Part shown: in pieces, positions 26,405 through 34,631 of the stretch
Layout: every line of letters begins with the position of its first letter
Numbering within the stretch: the first letter of the stretch is position 1
From: Dehalococcoidia bacterium
GTDB lineage: Bacteria; Chloroflexota; Dehalococcoidia; Lucifugimonadales; Lucifugimonadaceae
Length of the DNA stretch: 64,000 nt
Direction: 5' to 3'
Assembly (NCBI GenBank): GCA_022819585.1
Contig: JAJEGY010000006.1
Coordinates: 1 to 64,000, forward strand
The notes under the pieces: model-generated
Told to the model about the DNA's origin: nothing
The model's database searches: none
Seen by the model: the letters and a program-made list of their open reading frames with translations, nothing else
Program-made: the position numbers and the translations under genes

Positions 26405-28192
26405 TCACGGGCGTGTCCGGCTAGGCAAGATCATCGACCCGTCACCGAACGGTCCCGACTTCTCCAACTCACCGTTAAACCGCTGCTCAAATTCCTCCTC
26501 GAAGTAGTTGATGGCCGAGGAGATGGGGTTGTACCCGAGTTGGCCGTGACCGCATAGGGAACCGATCTTCATATTGTTGCCCACAGTTTCGAGCAACTTC
26601 ATATCGCCGGGCTGCGCTTCGTTCTTGCACATTCTGTCTAGCACATCGAGCATATGGGTGTTGCCCAAGCGGCAGGGGAAGCACTTTCCGCACGACTCGA
26701 ACTGATTGAACGCGACGAGGTTTCTAATCAAGTCCACAACGTCGGTGCTCTCATCGCCGACGATGATCCCACCGGACCCTAATATCGCGCCTGCCTCTGC
26801 CATGGCGTCGAAATCGATCTCGGTATCGAATGCCTCTTCGCCCAATACACCACCCAATGGGCCGCCCGTCTGCAACACCTTTATGCGCTCGGACCCATCA
26901 GGCACGCCACCCCCTATATCTTCTAGGACTTGGCGAATCGTCATCCCCATCTCGACTTCGTACATCCCTGGGCGCTTGATGTGACCAGTGAGACATACGA
27001 GAGCCGTGCCCGAGGAAGATTCGGTGCCGATGTTCTTGAATTCATTTCCCCCGCGTCCCACGATCGATGGGACATACGCGATGGTTTTGACATTGTTGAT
27101 GTTGGTCGGTTTCTGGAACAGTCCTGCCTGCGCTGGGAAGGGAGGCTTGTAGCGAGGCGTGGAGCGTTTCCCTTCGATCGCCTCCATCATCGCCGTCTCT
27201 TCACCCGCGACGTAAGAATCTCCGGTCAACGAGACTTCCATCTCGAATGAAAAGTCTGAACCGAGGATATTCTCACCGAGAATACCGTTGGCGTAAGCCT
27301 CGTCTATCGCATGGCGAGTCGCTTCGATGGGTATCTCATGACCTTGCCTGATGAACACAACGCCATGCGTCGAGTTCGTGGCGTAACCGTTTAGGATCAA
27401 TCCCTCAATCAAACGATGGGGATCGCTCTCTAGGATGCCCTTGTCGTTGAAGGCGCCCGGATCGCCTTCCTCACAGTTGCAGAGTACATACTTCACCGGT
27501 GCCGGGCTTGGCGCTAGGAACGACCATTTAAGTCCCGTAGGGAACGCCGCTCCGCCCCGTCCTCTCAGTCCAGAGGTCTTAACCTCTTCGAGCACTTCAT
27601 CCGGCGTCATCGACAGCACAGCCTTGTTGAGCGAAGCGTACCCGTCTTGGGCGATGTACTGGAAGATGTCGAGCGGATCGATATTGCCGAAGTTCTCGGT
27701 CAACACCTTCTTCTGAAGAGAGTTAGTTGGCAACTCGTCCCAGTTGGGTAAATGCGTCGTGAACGCGTCTCTATGATCGGCGTAAGCAAAAGCCGACTCG
27801 TGCATCGGATGCTGTTCGCGCCCGTCGACATAGTGGGCGATGATGTCGGGAACCATCTCAGGCGTCACGTTCGCATGGAATACCCGATTGATTTTCGGCA
27901 CTACCACGTCTACGATAGGTTCGAGATACATCAGGCCATGCGCGCCCACCAAAGAGAGGTTTATCTGCTGCGTGCCGTCCGGACCGTAAGGTTTCAGCGC
28001 CTCGAAGACCTCCTCAGCCCCGGCCGCCTGTCCCGACGCGCCCAGACCAACGCGCACCCAAGGCTTGTCGCCCTCTGTCAACTGCACCCATAACTGACGC
28101 GCCCGAGCCCGCAACATCGCATATTGCGTCTGCTGGCTCATCGCCACGGCATAGGTGTCTACAGGTGCTTCAGTGCGCGATACCATTCTCAA
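26405..28192 (-). CDS. nuoF: NuoF/HoxF-type NADH-binding subunit
   Basis: This 595-residue flavoprotein oxidises NADH or reduces NAD. It has an N-terminal thioredoxin-like domain (~30-130), as in HydB/HoxF, but without the Cys residues that would bind a [2Fe-2S] cluster. The FMN/NADH core follows with GRGGAAFPTG (211-220) and CNCEEGDPGAFNDK. The C-terminal [4Fe-4S] site is ESCGKCFPCR plus a later GSLCGHG Cys. It overlaps nuoE by 23 nt and precedes nuoG by 44 nt. The size and extra domain fit soluble NuoEFG/HydABC/FDH-type modules better than minimal complex I NuoF. Confidence 0.93.
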   Translation of the reverse strand: MRMVSRTEAPVDTYAVAMSQQTQYAMLRARARQLWVQLTEGDKPWVRVGLGASGQAAGAEEVFEALKPYGPDGTQQINLSLVGAHGLMYLEPIVDVVVPKINRVFHANVTPEMVPDIIAHYVDGREQHPMHESAFAYADHRDAFTTHLPNWDELPTNSLQKKVLTENFGNIDPLDIFQYIAQDGYASLNKAVLSMTPDEVLEEVKTSGLRGRGGAAFPTGLKWSFLAPSPAPVKYVLCNCEEGDPGAFNDKGILESDPHRLIEGLILNGYATNSTHGVVFIRQGHEIPIEATRHAIDEAYANGILGENILGSDFSFEMEVSLTGDSYVAGEETAMMEAIEGKRSTPRYKPPFPAQAGLFQKPTNINNVKTIAYVPSIVGRGGNEFKNIGTESSSGTALVCLTGHIKRPGMYEVEMGMTIRQVLEDIGGGVPDGSERIKVLQTGGPLGGVLGEEAFDTEIDFDAMAEAGAILGSGGIIVGDESTDVVDLIRNLVAFNQFESCGKCFPCRLGNTHMLDVLDRMCKNEAQPGDMKLLETVGNNMKIGSLCGHGQLGYNPISSAINYFEEEFEQRFNGELEKSGPFGDGSMILPSRTRP

Positions 28193-28694
28193 GCTCCTGT
28201 CGCAGATCGGATATGAACGTCCGAGCCGCGTTCGGGTTCGTCCCGCCCTTCAACACATGGTCCCTAGCAATGACCGGCGCTTGGGCACAAGCCCCCAAGC
28301 AAGTGCTGTAGCGCAGTGTGATCTTGCCATCTTCGCTAGTCTCTTCAGCCTCGACTCCCAACTCCTCTTGCACCGCGGCCAACACCTCCTGCGCGCCCAT
28401 CAGATGGCACGTAGGCCCCCAGCAGACATCGACTGTGGTCAGTCCTGGCGGAGTGAAGCGGAAGTTCGTGTAGAACGATGCCACGCTCCAGACATCGTTG
28501 ATCGTAGAGTCGCAGAAGATCGCGGTCTCTTCGATCGCTTCGTCCGGAATATAGTGCAGATCGTCTTGGACTGCTAGCAGAGAAGAGAGAACTGTGATGC
28601 TGGGCGGACGTTCTTTGTCAGCGCTTTGGGACTCGAGTGCCGCTCGAATGCGTTCCCGCAACTTCGGGCGGCTTTGTTGCTGCGTTGTCGTCAA
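28170..28694 (-). CDS. nuoE: NuoE-type [2Fe-2S] subunit
   Basis: This 174-residue protein has the thioredoxin-like NuoE fold with the four cluster Cys: C91 and C96 in DVCWGPTC, and C132 and C136 in STCLGAC. It passes electrons from the NuoF flavin. It is the first gene of the nuoEFG operon and overlaps nuoF. Confidence 0.95.
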   Translation of the reverse strand: MTTTQQQSRPKLRERIRAALESQSADKERPPSITVLSSLLAVQDDLHYIPDEAIEETAIFCDSTINDVWSVASFYTNFRFTPPGLTTVDVCWGPTCHLMGAQEVLAAVQEELGVEAEETSEDGKITLRYSTCLGACAQAPVIARDHVLKGGTNPNAARTFISDLRQELENGIAH

Positions 28695-28821
28695 TCTAAC
28701 TCCAGCAATTTCGCAGGCGCGGCGTCATATCGCGACACGTTGCACCAGCAAGAATCTCGTCTAGATGGAATCGTAACAGAGCAACATTAAATAGCGCGCT
28801 TCTAGACACGGTGCGAACCAA

Positions 28822-29598
28822 CTATTTGGAACCTTCTGACTCCGCTGCGGCCATATCACGGGCAACGTCACGTCGTGTCGTCGGCATCATCACCACCTGC
28901 TCCACGATTGTCCTCTGCGGCATAGCTGCGCAAAGGAAAACCGCCTGGGCGATGTCGTCAGCCTGCATCATTGTCGAACGGTCATCTGCATCTGGAGGAC
29001 GAGGTCGGTTTTCCAATATCGGGGTGTCCACTTCCCCGGGCATGATGGCACAAGCGCGCACGCCGTATTTCGTCAGTTCGGTGTTCATGCCACGGATCAT
29101 GTTCAGCGACGCTGCCTTCGCCGCGCTGTAAGGAGCACCGCCCATCAATCCAGGGGTCAATGCCGCCATTGACGAAACTGTGATCACGGTACCTTCACCG
29201 CGTTCGATCATGTTTCCTAGAACCGATTGCGTCAACCGGTAAACGCCTTCGACATTGACTTTGAAGACGGAATCCCATTCCTCTGGCCCGACATATCGGA
29301 TCGAACGTACCCGGCTGCTGTGGCCTGCATTGTTGACGAGGATGTTGACTCTCTCAAACCGATCGAGGCTCCACTTGCCCAAAGCAGCCGCGGCATCGCC
29401 ATCCTCCAAGTCGGTAGACCTCACTTCAACTTCCACACCATGTTCTCGAGCTAGTTCCGCCACCTCGTCCAGCGGCGTTTGGCGTCTGCCTGCGAGCACC
29501 AGATGAGAGCCCGCTTCGGCAAACATCAGCGCTGCAGACCTGCCTATGCCAGTCCCTGCGCCAGTGATGATAGAAACCTTCCCGTCCAAAACGCCCAT
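28822..29598 (-). CDS. SDR family oxidoreductase
   Basis: This 258-residue classical short-chain dehydrogenase has the cofactor motif TGAGTGIGRSAA near residue 12, the NNAG block, and the catalytic Ser with YSAAK (YxxxK). All key residues are present. It stands alone between the nuo operon and the glycan cluster, and its substrate cannot be read from the sequence. Confidence 0.93.
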   Translation of the reverse strand: MGVLDGKVSIITGAGTGIGRSAALMFAEAGSHLVLAGRRQTPLDEVAELAREHGVEVEVRSTDLEDGDAAAALGKWSLDRFERVNILVNNAGHSSRVRSIRYVGPEEWDSVFKVNVEGVYRLTQSVLGNMIERGEGTVITVSSMAALTPGLMGGAPYSAAKAASLNMIRGMNTELTKYGVRACAIMPGEVDTPILENRPRPPDADDRSTMMQADDIAQAVFLCAAMPQRTIVEQVVMMPTTRRDVARDMAAAESEGSK

Positions 29599-29692
29599 TC
29601 GTCCGTTCTCCTCAGTTGTTCAATTTGCTTTCAATTTCAAACACGCTATAGGTTAACCGACAAACCCACGCCCGCATTTAACAGGCACACTC

Positions 29693-31039
29693 TCAATTCG
29701 ACCGCCAATCCGACCACCCCTTTGCGGCGTCGTCTTGGATCATTTCCGCAACTTGCCGACCCATGCGGATCGAGTAGTTGGTTCCCCTGTCCTCGGGATA
29801 TATCTGAGTTGTGTTTGCAAGGTAAATCCGCTCGAACGGGGTCCGGTGAGACGGCATCTGCTCCCCGTATCTAGTCCCGATAATCGGTTGCGCCGCGCTC
29901 ACCGCGTTGTAGTGCACATCCTTAACCCACGACCGATCGAAGTTGGGATTGAACTTCGGCAAGTGGTTCAGGTACAGGTCGGTGAGATCGTCTGGAGATA
30001 GATTGAACAGGTCGTCTTTACGGTGCAGATAGTTCGTCAGGTAGACCACATGACGGTCGCTGTACCACTCTTTGGGGAGCATGTTGGTGTGCTCGATGAT
30101 GCCGAGGAACGGGACATCGTCAGAAGCAATGTTCATCCAGTAGAAATCGGTCAGCGCATGATCAAGTTCGAGTATCACGACCACCGCAGCCAGATACTGC
30201 ACGGATTTCAGCCGATTCAGGTAACCATCGGGCATGTTGTCCAAGATGCTCGGCATAGAGAAAGACGGCACCGTTGAAAGAACGCAGTCGTAGGTCTCAA
30301 CGATCTCTTTCCCGTCAGATACCGATCTGATAGCAACCTGACCCGACTCGTCAGGTGGACTGATCTTGACAACGGGGTTCTCGATGCGGACCTCTCCATT
30401 ATTCGACCTGACCTTCTCCGCCAACGTGTCGAAGACGATGTCGAAACTCCCGGTTGGATATCCGAGCACTTCTTTAGCGAACGTCCCCTCCCGTGACGCG
30501 AATCGCGTCTGTATCTTCGACCAGAACCACGGCATCCCCACCTCGCCATAAAAACGCCCGAACTTGCCTCTCAGCAACGGGTTCCAGAGCACGTCGTACG
30601 CTTGACCGCCGAGTTTCTCGCTAAGCCACTCGTCCGCCGTGTACGGCTCCAAGCTCTGCCAGTCTTTGATCCGCTGGACTCTAAGCGCGAACAACCCCAT
30701 CTTGATGCGCTCATAAATCGGGATCGCGCTGAAGCGCAGCAAGTCGAGCGCAGTCGTAGTCTTGTGCACTCCGCCATCCACGTATGTCCCGACATTCGAT
30801 GGATACCAGCCCATCGCATCCCCGATCCCCAATTCGTCCATCAAATCCAAAATGGCCTGGTCGTTGGTGAAAAGATGGTGATACCCGCGCTCCAACGGAT
30901 ATCCACCGACGGGTATTGTCGACGCCTGACCACCGATGAACGGGGCCGATTCGTAAACGACAACCTGGTGTCCTGCCTTGCCGAGGTCGTACGCGGCAGC
31001 CAAACCTGCTGCTCCTGCGCCAACGATTCCTATCTTCAA
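29693..31039 (-). CDS. FAD-dependent amine-oxidase/protoporphyrinogen-oxidase-like protein
   Basis: This 448-residue flavoprotein opens with VGAGAAGLAAAYDLGKAGH, a dinucleotide-binding fold. The FAD blocks that follow include PLERGYHHLF and the C-terminal IYLANTTQIYPEDRG. It resembles the NAD(P)/FAD oxidoreductases related to HpnE and UDP-galactopyranose mutase that accompany glycan or isoprenoid gene clusters. It overlaps the flippase-like gene by 4 nt (ATGA), so the two are coupled. The substrate is unknown. Confidence 0.85.
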   Translation of the reverse strand: MKIGIVGAGAAGLAAAYDLGKAGHQVVVYESAPFIGGQASTIPVGGYPLERGYHHLFTNDQAILDLMDELGIGDAMGWYPSNVGTYVDGGVHKTTTALDLLRFSAIPIYERIKMGLFALRVQRIKDWQSLEPYTADEWLSEKLGGQAYDVLWNPLLRGKFGRFYGEVGMPWFWSKIQTRFASREGTFAKEVLGYPTGSFDIVFDTLAEKVRSNNGEVRIENPVVKISPPDESGQVAIRSVSDGKEIVETYDCVLSTVPSFSMPSILDNMPDGYLNRLKSVQYLAAVVVILELDHALTDFYWMNIASDDVPFLGIIEHTNMLPKEWYSDRHVVYLTNYLHRKDDLFNLSPDDLTDLYLNHLPKFNPNFDRSWVKDVHYNAVSAAQPIIGTRYGEQMPSHRTPFERIYLANTTQIYPEDRGTNYSIRMGRQVAEMIQDDAAKGWSDWRSN

Positions 31040-32160
31040 GAGTTCGACTCCGCAGTTTGTGGGTTAGCATCCGATTGGCTGACCTCAACGGCTGCTGTCT
31101 GTCGCTTCACGGCCCGTGCCCCCCGAGCTAGATTCGCCATCGAAGTCTTGTCCGCGAACAGTAGCAACGCGCCGGCGATGGTCACTGGCCCCCAAAGCAC
31201 CGCGTGGACCGTCAACGCATACACCAACGCGGTCTCGCCAGATACTCCCAAAGCCGTCAAAGCGGCTGCTCCGAACAAATCAAATGCTCCCAAACTTCCC
31301 GCGGTGGACGGCATCACCCCTGCGAGATTCGCTGCCGCGCCAAAGGCGACTATCGCGGCGACGAACTCGAATTGGCTGTCAAAAACTCCACGAATGTCGA
31401 AGCCCAGAGCGATCAAGTAATACATTCCGATCTCAGCAATCCAAACCGGCAGCGAAAGCACTACGACCTTTACGAGACCACGCCAAGTACGCACTACAGT
31501 CAGCCCAGAGATCAGATTCATCCCGATCCCGACTATCCGCGCCCGCAACCTCGTTGGCATGAAGAACAATACTCCAGCCATCATGCTCCGAGTCCTCGCC
31601 AGCGAAACAACCACCACGTAAGCGACTATCGCAAACACGCCGACAAACGGCAGCAACGCGCCTATTACGAGCACTGGCACTCCACCCGGAACGCTCTCAG
31701 CAAGCGCGACAACAGTAGATTGCAACCCGATCGCTCCGAAAACTGCGACGACGGCCACGAGGAGCAACAACGCGATCACGTCTGTCGCTCGTTCAATAGC
31801 CACCGTCCCAAACGTAGCCATGGTGCTCACTCCCTCTCGCAACGCCAAGTAGTAAGCACGCATCAATTCACCGATACGCAACGGAATCAAGTTATTCGCC
31901 ATGTAGCCAACGACTACAACTGGGAATAGTGCCCGTTTAGTTTCGCCCTTCGTGATCGGACCCAGCAAATACCGCCACCTGATCGTGCGAAACCATAGAG
32001 CCAAGGTGTAAAGAATCAGCGAAGGCGCAGCGTAGGCAAAGTTCGCCTGCGTCAACGCATCCCTGACCTCACCGTAGTCATCCACAAGGAAGATCGCCAT
32101 GATTCCCAAGAAGACAACGCTTCCGAGCAGGCCTATCCAAAATGCGCGGCTCTTGATCAA
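31036..32160 (-). CDS. Flippase-like membrane protein (lysylphosphatidylglycerol synthase TM / UPF0104 family)
   Basis: This 374-residue protein is a multi-pass membrane protein with about eight hydrophobic segments and the family motifs RWRYLLGP, NNLIPLRIGELMRAY and VMPSTAGSLGAFD. Such proteins are often encoded beside glycosyltransferases and are thought to be involved in lipid-linked intermediate handling. It lies between two glycosyltransferases and a flavoprotein in one leftward operon. Confidence 0.88.
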   Translation of the reverse strand: MIKSRAFWIGLLGSVVFLGIMAIFLVDDYGEVRDALTQANFAYAAPSLILYTLALWFRTIRWRYLLGPITKGETKRALFPVVVVGYMANNLIPLRIGELMRAYYLALREGVSTMATFGTVAIERATDVIALLLLVAVVAVFGAIGLQSTVVALAESVPGGVPVLVIGALLPFVGVFAIVAYVVVVSLARTRSMMAGVLFFMPTRLRARIVGIGMNLISGLTVVRTWRGLVKVVVLSLPVWIAEIGMYYLIALGFDIRGVFDSQFEFVAAIVAFGAAANLAGVMPSTAGSLGAFDLFGAAALTALGVSGETALVYALTVHAVLWGPVTIAGALLLFADKTSMANLARGARAVKRQTAAVEVSQSDANPQTAESNS

Positions 32161-32208
32161 TGTGCGATCGCCATTCGGATTACCTCGGTCGTACCTGACT
32201 AGCCACGA

Positions 32209-34629
32209 CTATCGGAGCGGAGCTTGCGGCGTGTCGTTCCTGAAGTAGACGTATGAGTCGATGTAGCCGATGTCTTTCGGCAATTCTCGGTGGAACCAGA
32301 AATCGGCTATTGGACGCAGCAAATCCCGGTTTTTCAAACCATTCCACACATCGGCCGGCGTCTTGTTCTTGTAGACCTCGGGGAACCACCAGCGGTGGAT
32401 CATGTGACGTCCACTGTCGAATCCTTCGGGCAAAGAATCTTTGACATTGTCGTGATTCCTAGCATTGATCACGACAACCGTACGGTCGTCGTTGATCGCA
32501 GATCCTTCCGGCTCCAAGCTGACATAGCCCACGCCTTCATAATCGCGAAGATACCAGCTCCAAGGCCATGCGAAGCCGTCCCTCGTATCAATTGCCAAGC
32601 TGAACTCGCCCTTGTTCCAAGCGAGTTCGCGAGCCAACTCAATCTCCTTTGCCGTCTGATGCAGGTCCTGAGTCGTCTGCGTGTAAACGAGCATGTCTTT
32701 TGGAATGTCACCGTGCGTGTAAACAGCGACCATTCCAGCCCGGAAGGTGAAAGCGAACATGATGGCAGCGAACGCCAACGCAGCGACGCCTAACACCTGC
32801 TTGTACCCCCTAGCCATACCTGACTGCACCAACAGCAATATGCAGATGCCGCAGAACGCAATCAGCGCCCATAGTTCAAAGAACTGTCCGAGGTCGCGAG
32901 AGTTCGAGATGTCGAAATTCTCGTAAAACTCGAAAAACGCCAACCGGTACAGCGCTATCAGGAACAAAGGCATCAGCGCAAAAGTCGCCCATCCTCGATG
33001 CCGCCACACAAAGTCCCAATCCACGAATCTGATCAACGACCCGAGTCCATGACCAGCGACGAAGATGAATGGCACCGTCAACTGGGCCAGCAACCAAGGC
33101 ATCTTCTCGCCCGCCGCTGAAAATGCAAGGAACGAAGCGAACGCCCAGAACAACAAGAATCTCACGAACCTCGACGTGTTCAAACCCAATGGGATGAACA
33201 GCGTCGTGACAAAGGCCAAAACCACAAACGGAATCACCAGCAATTCAGATGGCGGCTCGGGGTTCTGGTAGTACTGCGTGTAGATCAGAGCCGTCGATAT
33301 CCCGAAGCTGATGATGCTTATCGCGATTAACCCAATCGAGCGCCACCCAGTCCTGATCGCATAGTATGCTGCGACCCCCATCGCGGTCAGCATAGGCAGG
33401 AACTCGTAGACCGAGCCCATGATGAGGTAGTAGTACCAAGGCTGCTCGCCTCGTCGCACATCATGCTGCGCGAGCCAGTATCCCAACGATTGCCACACTC
33501 CGGTGATTACGCCCGGATAGTGGCTCCCGAAATTCGTCATGACCACTGCATAGATAGCCCAGAAAATCGCCAGCGCCACCCAGAAACGACGCCAGTTCCA
33601 CCACGCCCCGATAACCAGGCCACCTGCAAACACCACCAACGTAATCGCCGCCGCCACCATAATCGCAGTATTCCCATCCGGAGCACCTGTAACCACGTTG
33701 GGCGTCCCCTCGACCGCCGCCAAAGTCAACCCGAACAGGTCTTGGAAAAGAGCAATTCCCGCCGCGTAAAACGGTGCCGTCACACCGACTAGCAACACAA
33801 GCAGATGACCAGGCGGACTGATCTCATTCAGCCTCATGTTGCCCAAGAGCACATCCCATATCTCGTAGCGCGTGATCCAGGCAAAGTACGCGGCGAATAT
33901 CACGACGAATATGTACGTCGTCTCCTTCGTCGCCATCCCAAGTGCCAACACTGCCGCCGCGATGTAGAACCAGCGGAAGCGTTGGGTCTCGATGTAGCGC
34001 CACATCGCAACAACCAGCAAGGCGATAAAGAACGCCATCAAGATGTCGTTGCGAGCGAAGCGGGAGAAGTAGAACAACGCCGGCGAGAAGGTGAGCATCA
34101 CCGACGTCAGCAACGCCCCGATATCCCCCAGTTGCTTCCGTAGAAGCAACGGCACTAGGATTAACGCAGACCCGAACACCACCATCGAAAGTCGCAGGGT
34201 GTATTCCGAGTCGCCAAACAGGAAGAAGGTTCCCGCGATCAGCTCGAACAACAACATGCCGTGAGTCAGCGGCGAGTGTTCATATTCGTTCCCGATCGAT
34301 ATCTGGTATCCGAAGTAACCGTGCAGGCTCTCGTCATGGTGGACCGCCATGTCGCCCAAACGCACCAACCTCATGCCTAGTCCCACAAGGAACAGCAAGG
34401 CGTAAATCGCGTACTGCACGCGCGGCGAGAAGGAGAGCGTGACCGTGGCGTCGGTCATCGTTTCGACGACGGCACGACGTGTGCGAGAAATCAACCGCGG
34501 CGCGCTGGAAACCGTTCTAGGTGAAGGAGAAACGGCAGTCCATCCGCCGTCCGACCATCGACCACGCGCGGGACCGCTTCCGTCGGGTCGTCCACCACCC
34601 TCGTTCGATCGAATATCTCCGGCGTCCAA
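32209..34629 (-). CDS. Multi-pass glycosyltransferase, TIGR03663 / PMT-like family
   Basis: This ~806-residue protein has a long array of membrane segments and an early luminal loop with the VRLGDMAVHHDESLHGYFGY block, matching dolichyl-phosphate-mannose-like (GT-C) glycosyltransferases of the TIGR03663 group. The soluble C-terminal part (~650-806) resembles an extracytoplasmic acceptor domain. The longest frame begins with a TTG at 34629, two bases after the previous stop; an ATG at 34458 would remove a non-hydrophobic 57-residue lead and may be the true start. The TIGR03663 and DUF2298 proteins are known to occur as neighbours in Chloroflexota and archaea. Confidence 0.85.
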   Translation of the reverse strand: MDAGDIRSNEGGGRPDGSGPARGRWSDGGWTAVSPSPRTVSSAPRLISRTRRAVVETMTDATVTLSFSPRVQYAIYALLFLVGLGMRLVRLGDMAVHHDESLHGYFGYQISIGNEYEHSPLTHGMLLFELIAGTFFLFGDSEYTLRLSMVVFGSALILVPLLLRKQLGDIGALLTSVMLTFSPALFYFSRFARNDILMAFFIALLVVAMWRYIETQRFRWFYIAAAVLALGMATKETTYIFVVIFAAYFAWITRYEIWDVLLGNMRLNEISPPGHLLVLLVGVTAPFYAAGIALFQDLFGLTLAAVEGTPNVVTGAPDGNTAIMVAAAITLVVFAGGLVIGAWWNWRRFWVALAIFWAIYAVVMTNFGSHYPGVITGVWQSLGYWLAQHDVRRGEQPWYYYLIMGSVYEFLPMLTAMGVAAYYAIRTGWRSIGLIAISIISFGISTALIYTQYYQNPEPPSELLVIPFVVLAFVTTLFIPLGLNTSRFVRFLLFWAFASFLAFSAAGEKMPWLLAQLTVPFIFVAGHGLGSLIRFVDWDFVWRHRGWATFALMPLFLIALYRLAFFEFYENFDISNSRDLGQFFELWALIAFCGICILLLVQSGMARGYKQVLGVAALAFAAIMFAFTFRAGMVAVYTHGDIPKDMLVYTQTTQDLHQTAKEIELARELAWNKGEFSLAIDTRDGFAWPWSWYLRDYEGVGYVSLEPEGSAINDDRTVVVINARNHDNVKDSLPEGFDSGRHMIHRWWFPEVYKNKTPADVWNGLKNRDLLRPIADFWFHRELPKDIGYIDSYVYFRNDTPQAPLR

Positions 34630-34631
34630 AC

